A DNA stretch of 64,000 nt from WTJH01 sp049889695 (GTDB taxonomy: Bacteria; Bacteroidota; Bacteroidia; Flavobacteriales; Flavobacteriaceae). The translations under genes and the position numbers were made by a program. The DNA lies in the NCBI GenBank assembly GCA_049889695.1, contig JBMHCX010000013.1:1-64000 (forward strand), read 5' to 3'. Position 1 is the stretch's first letter. The number at the start of each line of letters is the position of its first letter. Below, one piece after another: positions 36,201-43,190 of this stretch. The notes under the pieces were generated by a model that was not told where the DNA came from, did not search any database, and worked only from the letters and a program-made list of their open reading frames with translations.

Positions 36201-36572
36201 ACCGAAGCACAATTAGTGCAATTTCAAGAACAACTTTCGGATCGTTTTGGACCTATCCCCTACGAGGCTGCAGAACTGCTAAAAAGTCTCCGCTTAAAAT
36301 GGATAGCTACACAGCTTGGAATCGAGCGAATTGTTATTAAAAATCAAAAAGTAGTCGGCTATTTTATTGCTGACCAACAAAGCCCATTTTACCAAACAAA
36401 GCGCTTTCAATGGATCATTCAGAAAGTACCTCAAATGTATCCAAAGGTGCAACTCAAAGAAAAGAAAGTTGGTCAACAACTCAAATTATTGCTGATTGTA
36501 GATCAAGTAGAAGAAATAGCTGAGCTGATAGAACAACTAACTCCGCTTCAGCCAGAACTTACAGATGCTTGA
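33222..36572 (+). CDS. mfd: Transcription-repair coupling factor
   Basis: About 1116 residues from GTG 33222 (VIQEFQAQL); the frame extends back to 33099 inside pdeM, but that part is a shadow of the pdeM frame. Order: UvrB-homology domain (about 1-340, GGIIDVFSF), RNA polymerase-interacting CarD-like domain (MQIGDYVTHIDHGIGKF), then the RecG-like translocase with Walker A DVGFGKTEVAIR, motif II VDEEQKFGV and motif VI QMRGRVGRS, and the C-terminal TRCF domain. It removes stalled RNA polymerase and recruits UvrA. Placed immediately after the ligase-associated operon. Its 3' end overlaps the convergent ACT-domain gene by 14 bases. Confidence 0.93.
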   Translation: MIQEFQAQLSALATQQSLTKAMGLPQQTHLRGLVGSGLSFRMAAAFESCQKSILFVLDNPEQAAYYLNDLEALLGNKQVLYFPASSRQPYITENTDNANVLLRAEVLKKMARSKKPLLVVTYAEALFEKLISQYTLKKNTLQLKKGDVLSIDFINETLFEYGFERVDFVSQPGEFSVRGGIIDVFSFAYQHPYRIEFFDDEIESLRSFDVSTQLSIVHFDQIDLLPNTSQVSFTDKRKSLIETLATDSSYWFYNRDKAGGILEKLFQKAQDHFDGLDTSIQYPPETLFLKVEELNNQLENRSVILLENSDTYPATEQISFKQSPQPIFQKKFDLLIEHLNNNHENGYTNYLLCNGPKQAQRFHDIFQEIEDTVNYQTRVSSFFEGFEDLECKIACFTDHQIFERYHKFALKSQQTKRDALSLKELTHMQIGDYVTHIDHGIGKFGGLKRIEVEGKWQEAIKLIYGERDVLYLSIHALHKITKYRGKDGESPKVHKLGSKAWKSLKQKTKKKIKEIAFNLIQVYAKRKSKIGYAFAPDSYLQLELESSFIYEDTPDQSTTTADIKADMERDRPMDRLVCGDVGFGKTEVAIRAAFKAVDNSKQVAVLVPTTILAFQHYKTFSKRLADLPVRVDYLNRFRSAADKKKILADLESGRLDILIGTHQLVNKNVKFNDLGLLIVDEEQKFGVAVKEKLRAIKTDVDVLTLTATPIPRTLQFSLMAARDLSVIATPPPNRYPVESEVVRFSEELIRDGILYELKRGGQVYFIHNRVENIREVAGMIQRLVPDAKIGIGHGQMEGAQLEKILLQFMEGEIDILLATTIIENGLDVPNANTIFINNAQSFGLSDLHQMRGRVGRSNKKAFCYFITPPMSAMNSDAQKRIQAIRQFAALGSGYQVAMKDLEIRGAGNLLGGEQSGFINDIGFDAYQKILEEAVEELKTTEFKDLYAEELASEKHHFVKEVQLDTDWEILIPDDYVNSVQERLRLYQQLSQTTTEAQLVQFQEQLSDRFGPIPYEAAELLKSLRLKWIATQLGIERIVIKNQKVVGYFIADQQSPFYQTKRFQWIIQKVPQMYPKVQLKEKKVGQQLKLLLIVDQVEEIAELIEQLTPLQPELTDA

Positions 36573-37218
36573 GGTTTTTGATGACTTCAAATGCAACATT
36601 CACCGCATCTTCGTCGACGATGATCGTAAATTCGTTTGAGGTCGAAATCACTTCATTGATATTTACTCCTTCCCAGGATAAACGCTGAAAAATAAAGAAG
36701 TAAAGACCGGGAATTTGAACATTTTCAAGAGGTAGTTTTACGGTGATTGAAGATAAATTTTCGACTTTATCCAGTAAGTTTTCCCCCTCAAATACCTTTT
36801 CTACTTCATGGGCAATATTGGCACTAACAATCATATTTGTTTCAGCTACACCACGAGAAGAGGTATAAAAAACATCTTTTTGCTGATCGATTTGTCGTAA
36901 TAAAGTCGCCTGGCGGGTCAGTAAACTATCCGATACCTCGAAACAGTAGTCGACCAAGGAGGAACGAACAGTAATGTCTCCCAGATGCTTTAACACATGG
37001 ACAATCTTATGCGTTGATAGGAATTCTAAGTTTTCCGAAATCCTTTTAAGTGCCATCACAATTGCTCCATTTTTAGCAGGTTTGCGAAGATTGGCTTCAA
37101 TTTGAGGTTGTATTTGACGTGCTAAAGAAGTCAGATTAATGATCCCTTGAGACAAGGCAGAAGATAAAAATGGTTTTGATTTAACGTAGGCCAGTACCTC
37201 GGAGGCGATGGTTTTCAT
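36559..37218 (-). CDS. ACT-domain protein, aspartokinase-regulatory-domain-like
   Basis: 219 residues. The N-terminal 100 residues are helical and resemble a small HTH-containing segment (INLTSLARQIQPQIEANL, then IVMALKRISENL). The C-terminal part contains ACT-like strands (LSSITVKLPLENVQIPG, then YFFIFQRLSWEGVNINEV) as in the regulatory half of aspartokinase. There is no kinase domain, so it cannot be an aspartokinase despite likely database labels. An amino-acid-sensing regulatory protein is plausible. Overlaps mfd by 14 bases tail to tail; yraN lies 57 bases upstream on the same strand. Confidence 0.6.
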   Translation of the reverse strand: MKTIASEVLAYVKSKPFLSSALSQGIINLTSLARQIQPQIEANLRKPAKNGAIVMALKRISENLEFLSTHKIVHVLKHLGDITVRSSLVDYCFEVSDSLLTRQATLLRQIDQQKDVFYTSSRGVAETNMIVSANIAHEVEKVFEGENLLDKVENLSSITVKLPLENVQIPGLYFFIFQRLSWEGVNINEVISTSNEFTIIVDEDAVNVAFEVIKNLKHL

Positions 37219-37275
37219 ATGTTGAATTTGAATGCAAATGTAGTTATTTTACACAAATTGTTTTAAATAAAACAC

Positions 37276-37638
37276 CTACAGTGCTAGAAAAGCATTGGGA
37301 AGATGATTGATGTGCCACTTCCCCTTGGAAAAATACACAGCAATGATATCAAAGCGTACCTCCCATTGAAGCTGTCTTTGCTCCATGAATGCATTGGTCG
37401 CTTCCACTAGATTATGGATTTTACGCCGGCCCACAAAACTTTCAGGAGCACCAAAAAAAAGATTCGTTCGGGCTTTAACTTCCACAATGACAAGCATTTG
37501 CTGATGAAGGCAGACAATGTCGATTTCTTTATGCCTATACCTGAAATTACGAGCGAGTATAGTGTAGTCCAGTCCCTGTAGATAATCTACTGCTAGTTGT
37601 TCTGCAAATTTTCCAAGGGGGCTCGATTGGGACATCAC
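37276..37638 (-). CDS. YraN family protein (UPF0102), nuclease-like
   Basis: 120 residues, the usual length. The Holliday-junction-resolvase-like PD-(D/E)XK motif is visible as KEIDIVCLHQ followed by IVEVKAR, with the N-terminal GKFAEQLAVDYL helix. Activity of the family is not firmly established; a role in DNA or RNA processing is inferred from fold. Divergent from metG, with 74 bases between starts. Confidence 0.9.
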   Translation of the reverse strand: MMSQSSPLGKFAEQLAVDYLQGLDYTILARNFRYRHKEIDIVCLHQQMLVIVEVKARTNLFFGAPESFVGRRKIHNLVEATNAFMEQRQLQWEVRFDIIAVYFSKGKWHINHLPNAFLAL

Positions 37639-37690
37639 TAAAGATTGTGGACATACTAAGGTAGAGAAAGAAGAAATAGTTGAGAAGTCG

Positions 37691-37698
37691 TACTTTTG
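37691..37698 (+). promoter_or_regulatory. Putative metG promoter -7 box
   Basis: TACTTTTG matches TAnnTTTG, 14 bases before the metG ATG at 37713. I see no well-spaced TTG -33 element, so this is a partial match. Confidence 0.4.
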
Positions 37699-37712
37699 AA
37701 AAAATTTTTTGC

Positions 37713-39770
37713 ATGTCCAAGAAGGATTCCAAACTAACCATTACAGCGGCGCTCCCCTACACCAATGGCCCACTCCATATCGGCCATATGGCAGGTGTAT
37801 ATATTCCAGCGGATATCTACGCTCGTTACTGGAGAGCGCAAAATAGAGATGTCGCTTTTATTTGCGGAAGTGACGAGCACGGCGTAGCCATATCGATGAA
37901 GGCAAAGAAACAAGGAACCTCTCCTCAGGCAGTCATCGATAAATACGATACTATTATCCGCAAGGCGTTTGAAGATTTTGGAATTTCATTCGATAATTAT
38001 TCTCGAACCTCTAAGGCTATTCATTACGAAACCGCACAGGAATTTTTTACGACTTTGCATAATAAAGAAGTCTTTCAGGAAATTACATCTGAGCAACTTT
38101 ACGACCCTACAGAGAAAACTTTTTTAGCGGATCGTTATGTTACTGGGCAGTGTCCAAACTGCCAACATCCGGAGGCTTACGGCGATCAGTGCGAATCTTG
38201 TGGAAGCTCTTTAAATGCGACAGACCTGATCGATCCTAAATCGACCTTGAGTGGTGCCGCACCACAATTAAAACAGACAAAACACTGGTTTTTACCCCTG
38301 GACCAATACGAATCCTTTTTACAAAAATGGATCATCGAAGGACATCGGGACGACTGGAAACCCAATGTCTACGGGCAAGTGAAATCTTGGGTAGATAACG
38401 GGCTTAAACCGAGGGCGGTGACTAGAGACCTGGATTGGGGTATTCCTGTTCCCCTAGAAAACGCGAAAGGAAAAGTGCTCTATGTGTGGTTTGATGCACC
38501 CATCGGTTATATCTCCTCTACAAAAGAATGGGCGGAAAAAACAGGCCGAAATTGGGAGGACTATTGGAAAGATCCCCAGACCGAATTAGTGCACTTTATT
38601 GGAAAAGACAATATCGTCTTCCACTGTGTTATTTTTCCAACCATGCTACAGGCACATGGCGATTATATCCTCCCCGAAAATGTTCCTGCCAATGAGTTTT
38701 TAAACTTAGAAGGGCAAAAAATATCGACTTCTAAAAATTGGGCTGTCTGGCTGCACGAATATCTAGAAGATTTTCCCAATCATCAGGATATACTTCGGTA
38801 TGTTCTAACGGCTAATGCCCCCGAGACCAAAGACAACGACTTTACTTGGAAGGATTTTCAGACTCGAAACAACAGCGAATTGGTGGCTATTTTCGGAAAT
38901 TTTGTCAATCGAGTATTGGTGCTGTCCCATAAATATTACGACGGTGTTGTTCCATCGACTTTTGCAGGGAAAGAGCAAGACAAAACACTACTAGAGGAGC
39001 TTGCCAATACTCCTGCCAAAATTGGTCAGAGTATCGAAAATTACCGGTTCAGAGAAGCAGCTCAAGGCTTGATGCAATTAGCGCGTCTTGGGAATAAATA
39101 TCTGGCTGATGAAGAGCCTTGGAAGCTCATTAAAACTGATCCGGAAAGAGTACAGACAATCATGCATACGGCCTTACAAGTAACAGCAGCACTCGCAGTA
39201 TTAAGCGAACCTTTGCTCCCCCATACGGCCATTAAATTGTCTAAAATGCTTCAAATAGAATCCCTTGGATTGAACTGGCAGTCCGTATCACAAGTCGCTG
39301 AACTTTTGCCTACCGGCCATCAGCTGGGTGCCACAGAATTGCTATTCCAACCCATAGAGGATGATCGAATTTTATCCCAAATAGAAAAACTTCAACAAAC
39401 ACAATCCAAAACAGCTGCTGTGCAACAACCATCCGAAAAAGAGCCCATTTCTTTCGACCAATTCTCGGCTTTAGACATAAGAGTAGGAGAAATAAAAGCG
39501 GCTGAACGAGTCCCAAAGACAGATAAACTCATGCAACTTGAGGTCGACCTAGGGTATGAGCAACGAACCATCGTTTCTGGGATTGCTCAGCATTTTGAAG
39601 TTGATGAATTAATGGGGAAAAAGGTCAGTGTCGTAGTTAATCTCAGTCCACGTAAAATCAGAGGAATCCAAAGTCAGGGGATGATTCTTCTCGCTGAAGA
39701 TGAAGATGGTCGACTTATATTCATGAGCCCTGAAGATTCAGACATTTCCAACGGCGCTGTAATTCGTTAG
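37713..39770 (+). CDS. metG: Methionyl-tRNA synthetase
   Basis: 685 residues from ATG 37713 (MSKKDSKLTIT); the frame opens earlier but without conservation. Class I synthetase: HIGH motif in GPLHIGHMAG, zinc knuckle CPNC...CESC, KISTS (the KMSKS loop) in LEGQKISTSKNW, anticodon-binding helical domain, and a C-terminal Trbp111-like tRNA-binding domain (FSALDIRVGEIKAAERVP) that promotes dimerisation. Essential for translation. The stop is followed after 1 base by the deacetylase-like gene. Confidence 0.97.
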   Translation: MSKKDSKLTITAALPYTNGPLHIGHMAGVYIPADIYARYWRAQNRDVAFICGSDEHGVAISMKAKKQGTSPQAVIDKYDTIIRKAFEDFGISFDNYSRTSKAIHYETAQEFFTTLHNKEVFQEITSEQLYDPTEKTFLADRYVTGQCPNCQHPEAYGDQCESCGSSLNATDLIDPKSTLSGAAPQLKQTKHWFLPLDQYESFLQKWIIEGHRDDWKPNVYGQVKSWVDNGLKPRAVTRDLDWGIPVPLENAKGKVLYVWFDAPIGYISSTKEWAEKTGRNWEDYWKDPQTELVHFIGKDNIVFHCVIFPTMLQAHGDYILPENVPANEFLNLEGQKISTSKNWAVWLHEYLEDFPNHQDILRYVLTANAPETKDNDFTWKDFQTRNNSELVAIFGNFVNRVLVLSHKYYDGVVPSTFAGKEQDKTLLEELANTPAKIGQSIENYRFREAAQGLMQLARLGNKYLADEEPWKLIKTDPERVQTIMHTALQVTAALAVLSEPLLPHTAIKLSKMLQIESLGLNWQSVSQVAELLPTGHQLGATELLFQPIEDDRILSQIEKLQQTQSKTAAVQQPSEKEPISFDQFSALDIRVGEIKAAERVPKTDKLMQLEVDLGYEQRTIVSGIAQHFEVDELMGKKVSVVVNLSPRKIRGIQSQGMILLAEDEDGRLIFMSPEDSDISNGAVIR

Positions 39771-39771
39771 T

Positions 39772-40674
39772 ATGCTGCCCATTGCTTTTGATAGCAGCTA
39801 TGTACTCGCACTGCCGGAGGGACATCGATTCCCGATGGAGAAGTATGAGCTCTTACCGCAACAATTACTTCACGAAGGCTCCTGCGAGACTTCCGATTTT
39901 TTTCAACCCCAGCCGGCTCAATTATTAGATGTTACCCGAACACATCATAGCACTTACGTCGATCGACTGCAACAGGGATTACTCGAACGAAGCGAAATCC
40001 GAAAAATAGGATTCCCGTGGTCGAAAGAAATGGTCGACCGAGAATTATTAATCGCTGGGGGAACCCTTAAAGCAGTAGAATTAGCACAAACACATGGTAT
40101 TGCCATGAATATTGCTGGAGGAACCCACCATGCATATCCTGCCCATGGGGAAGCCTTTTGTATGTTGAACGATCAGGCAATCGCTGCAGATTGGTTATTG
40201 GCACATCAAAAAGCTAAAAAAATATTGATCCTTGATCTAGACGTCCACCAAGGAAATGGGACGGCTGTCATATTTCAAAATAATCCGGACGTTTATACCT
40301 GTTCTGTTCACGGAGCAAAAAACTACCCGTTTCGGAAAGAAAAAAGCGATTGGGATATTGCCCTGGAAGACAATACCTCTGATGACACTTACCTTCGGCT
40401 TTTAGAAGAGTTACTGCCCAGCTTATGGAAAAAAGTAGCTCCAGATTTTGTCTTTTATCTAAGCGGTGTGGATGTACTCGCCTCCGATAAGTTAGGCCGC
40501 TTAGGCCTAAGTATAGCAGGATGCAAACAGAGAGACAAAATCGTCCTTGAGTTTTTCTGGAATAAAAACGTCCCGCTAATGTGCAGTATGGGCGGAGGGT
40601 ATTCTCCTGAAATTAAACGCATAGTCGAGGCACATGCCAATACCTATCGCATTGCCAAAGCTCTTACGCATTAA
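39772..40674 (+). CDS. Histone deacetylase superfamily (AcuC/HDAC-like) hydrolase
   Basis: 300 residues of the arginase/deacetylase fold. Seen: the active-site His pair in GGTHHAYPAHGE, the zinc ligands in LDLDVHQGNGT (Asp and His), and a distal region YLSGVDVLASDKLGRLGLS with the third Asp. The catalytic Tyr region is in MGGGYSPEI. Bacterial members deacetylate small molecules, polyamines or lysine; the substrate here is unknown. Begins 1 base after metG, so likely cotranscribed and translated with it. Ends abutting the convergent CBS gene. Confidence 0.9.
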   Translation: MLPIAFDSSYVLALPEGHRFPMEKYELLPQQLLHEGSCETSDFFQPQPAQLLDVTRTHHSTYVDRLQQGLLERSEIRKIGFPWSKEMVDRELLIAGGTLKAVELAQTHGIAMNIAGGTHHAYPAHGEAFCMLNDQAIAADWLLAHQKAKKILILDLDVHQGNGTAVIFQNNPDVYTCSVHGAKNYPFRKEKSDWDIALEDNTSDDTYLRLLEELLPSLWKKVAPDFVFYLSGVDVLASDKLGRLGLSIAGCKQRDKIVLEFFWNKNVPLMCSMGGGYSPEIKRIVEAHANTYRIAKALTH

Positions 40675-41136
40675 TTACCATGTCTGGCTTTTCATATTCA
40701 GCGCTGCGATGACAATATCTTTTCGACTGACCTGACCGACCAACTTGTTGTCTTTAAGAACGGGGAAACGTCTTCTACTCGACTGGGAAAACCGATCGGC
40801 TGCTTCAAAAATACTCAGACCAGCATCTATAGTATCCACATTGGTAGACATAAAATTCGCAACCGACTTGTCTAATATCGGCATGTTGAAATATCTACTT
40901 TCAGAGATCTGTTTCATACAATCGGCTTCGGAAATGATCCCAATAAGCTTTCCTGAGGGATCCACGACTGGCCCCCCTGAAATACGGTGCTTCACAAACG
41001 CACGCATCACTTCATGAATGGTTTGTCCCGGTTGGAAGAGCACTAAATTCTGAGTCATAATATCAGCAACTAAAAAGTGCTTGGCTTTAGGACGTTGAGG
41101 CTTAACTCTGGCAGCTACAAAATTCTTAATCGGCAT
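40675..41136 (-). CDS. CBS-domain-pair protein
   Basis: 153 residues: an N-terminal basic tail (about 1-20) followed by two CBS motifs (VADIMTQNLVLFQPG...GGPVVDPSGKLIGIIS, and VANFMSTNVDTI...RFPVLKDNKLVGQVSRKDI). CBS pairs bind adenine nucleotides and act as energy sensors. No effector domain is attached, so it may act on a partner. It abuts the deacetylase-like gene tail to tail with no gap. Confidence 0.88.
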   Translation of the reverse strand: MPIKNFVAARVKPQRPKAKHFLVADIMTQNLVLFQPGQTIHEVMRAFVKHRISGGPVVDPSGKLIGIISEADCMKQISESRYFNMPILDKSVANFMSTNVDTIDAGLSIFEAADRFSQSSRRRFPVLKDNKLVGQVSRKDIVIAALNMKSQTW

Positions 41137-41239
41137 GGTTACTTGATTTTTACTTAATATAATGAATTATTTGCACTTCTGCCCTATTCTTCTTGAATTT
41201 TTGATATCTATATCCGAAATAATTTATTAATTCGCATCC

Positions 41240-42058
41240 ATGCAAGAGAATAGTGTAGGGATAATTGGTTGTGGCTGGCTAGGGATGAATTTGGCCAAAA
41301 GCCTCCTTTCTGAGGGGGTTAAAGTCTTGGGCTCCACGACTCAAGCCTCCCGACTAAACCAACTAAAGGATGCGAATATTGAATCCTATCTGCTTAAAAT
41401 AACGCCGGAAGGGGCACAAGGGACTATAGACCCATTTCTGAAATGTTCGACATTGGTCATTGGGATACCTCCTAAACTTCGAGCCGAAGAATCCTCCCCA
41501 TACCTGTCAAAAATCGATCGGTTGGTGGAAATGCTGAAGTCGTATTCAGGACAACTTGTTTTTCTCAGTTCTACTGGAATTTATAACGATCAGCAAGGAC
41601 TGTGTAGAGAGGATTTACCCGTACAATCGCCCCTCAAAAGAGTCCAAAATCTAGCCCTAGCTGAGGATAAAATCAGGACTCATTTCCCCTCCAGCGTGGT
41701 TTTCCGCTTGGGAGGGCTTTTAGGCTCCGATCGACATCCCATTTATAGACTGGCCGGAAAATTACTGTTGAATCCAGACAGTAAAATTAACTGTATCCAT
41801 ATTTCTGATGTCATCGCCGCTATCCAGCTTTGTAGACATCTTCGGTTGGCAGGTGAGACGTACAATCTTGTCAGCCCTCATCATCCTAAGAAGGGTGCTT
41901 ACTATCCGAAAATAGCAAAACTCATGAATTTGGATCCTCCGAAATTTGGGGAACAAGTCGAAAAAATTCGAATCGTCGATCATTCAAAATTCTGCGAACA
42001 AACAGGCTTTATCTATTCGGTTCAGGATCTATATCAGCTGGGGATAGCTCCCAAGTAG
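41240..42058 (+). CDS. NAD(P)-binding SDR/epimerase-like protein (YeeZ-type)
   Basis: 272 residues with an N-terminal dinucleotide-binding motif (GIIGCGWLGMNLAKSLL), a SSTGIYND strand, and HISDVIAA in the C-terminal half. The pattern matches atypical extended SDR proteins like E. coli YeeZ. I do not see the usual YxxxK catalytic pair, so catalytic competence is uncertain and the substrate unknown. Its 3' end overlaps the lipoprotein gene on the opposite strand by 50 bases. Monocistronic. Confidence 0.75.
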   Translation: MQENSVGIIGCGWLGMNLAKSLLSEGVKVLGSTTQASRLNQLKDANIESYLLKITPEGAQGTIDPFLKCSTLVIGIPPKLRAEESSPYLSKIDRLVEMLKSYSGQLVFLSSTGIYNDQQGLCREDLPVQSPLKRVQNLALAEDKIRTHFPSSVVFRLGGLLGSDRHPIYRLAGKLLLNPDSKINCIHISDVIAAIQLCRHLRLAGETYNLVSPHHPKKGAYYPKIAKLMNLDPPKFGEQVEKIRIVDHSKFCEQTGFIYSVQDLYQLGIAPK

Positions 42059-42533
42059 GTGAAACGGTTTCCAAACTTAACAATCGGGAATTTACAGCTT
42101 GAATAGCATCCTTCAGCTGTTTTAGCGACTGATCTAACAAAAGACTATCGTTGCGAAAGGCGGCATAGCGCGCTTGCATTATCATGGTATGCATGACTTT
42201 TATCCGCCCGCGGATGGGAGGTTTTTCATATGCTTCTGGGAATGACTTTTTAAGTAGGTCTAGACTTTGCTTTTCCAAATCTGTCAAAAACACATCTAAT
42301 CCTTCTGGACGTAGCTGACTCAAATTATTAAAACTACTGTGTAGCTCAATATATTCGGGCCAAACCTCTTTTTGATGTTGTGTGAAAAAAGTACTGTCTA
42401 GTGTCGGGAGGGCTTCGACCGCAGGAAGATCAATAAAGTCCTGTTCGGTGGTCACAACTGCTTGTTGCGAGTCTGAAGTTCGACATCCAAGCAAACAAAA
42501 CGTTCCAACGAAAAATAAAATCCAATGCTTCAT
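42009..42533 (-). CDS. Small lipoprotein of unknown function, end of carotenoid operon
   Basis: 174 residues from ATG 42533 (MKHWILFFVGTFCLLGC); the frame is open to 42722 but the upstream part is a shadow of the cruF frame. A lipobox (LLGC) predicts lipidation at Cys17. The mature protein is helical and acidic, with no family I recognise. It begins 5 bases after the cruF stop, so it is probably cotranscribed with the carotenoid genes. Its 3' 50 bases are antisense to the end of the SDR gene. Confidence 0.7.
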   Translation of the reverse strand: MKHWILFFVGTFCLLGCRTSDSQQAVVTTEQDFIDLPAVEALPTLDSTFFTQHQKEVWPEYIELHSSFNNLSQLRPEGLDVFLTDLEKQSLDLLKKSFPEAYEKPPIRGRIKVMHTMIMQARYAAFRNDSLLLDQSLKQLKDAIQAVNSRLLSLETVSPTWELSPADIDPEPNR

Positions 42534-42538
42534 ACCTA

Positions 42539-43183
42539 CTAAGCCGAAAAAATACGCATCAGTAAAATTAAAAAGAATAATACTTGAAGGGTATACAAAT
42601 GCACAGCATATAGAAAGGGAGGCTTCAGCCGAAGTAAATGAAAGACTAAATGCAGCGGAAGGGCTACCAAGATCCACCCGAAATAATTTTGTAAAGGCGC
42701 CTTTCCGCCGGCAAACTCCCAAAAATCGAGCTTTGGCGCCATGGGCTCAATCAGCAGATCTAAAAAAAGCATCAGCCCTACTCCTAAGGCTACTCTTCCC
42801 CAAAAAGGACGAACCATTTCTGTTGCGATGATGGCCGTAATGACGGTTAGCATACTCCAATTAACGCCAATAAACCATGGAACACCATAAATTTTAGGTC
42901 CCAAGGCATCTCCATAGATGTAGGCTCCAAAAATTAAACCGTGGTTGACCCCTAGATATTCTGTAATCATCCCGGCAGCAAAAGCAATCGCATAAACCCA
43001 GAAAATATTTGGAGTACGATAAGTGCAGGCCACTAAAAGGATAAAGCTAATCCCTAAATTGAGCGGTGTTGCGCTGACAAACCACTCGGCGTTTCCGTAA
43101 ATAATACCGAGTATACCGCTTAGATGAAACAGCCAAATCAGGAAAATGGGGCCTAGCTCTTTGATTTGTTTTTGATAATCCAT
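42539..43183 (-). CDS. cruF: Carotenoid biosynthesis membrane protein, CruF-like hydratase
   Basis: 214 residues, about seven transmembrane helices. It has the conserved EYLGV (residues about 75) and GVPWFIGVNW, and LDLLIEPMAPKLDFW motifs of the DUF422/CruF family, whose members add water across the terminal psi-end double bond (1',2'-hydratase). It lies 7 bases after the CrtD-like desaturase and 5 before the lipoprotein gene, in a carotenoid operon starting at crtA. Enzyme of the inner membrane acting on acyclic ends of gamma-carotene or lycopene-type carotenoids. Confidence 0.85.
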   Translation of the reverse strand: MDYQKQIKELGPIFLIWLFHLSGILGIIYGNAEWFVSATPLNLGISFILLVACTYRTPNIFWVYAIAFAAGMITEYLGVNHGLIFGAYIYGDALGPKIYGVPWFIGVNWSMLTVITAIIATEMVRPFWGRVALGVGLMLFLDLLIEPMAPKLDFWEFAGGKAPLQNYFGWILVALPLHLVFHLLRLKPPFLYAVHLYTLQVLFFLILLMRIFSA

Positions 43184-43190
43184 GAACTTT

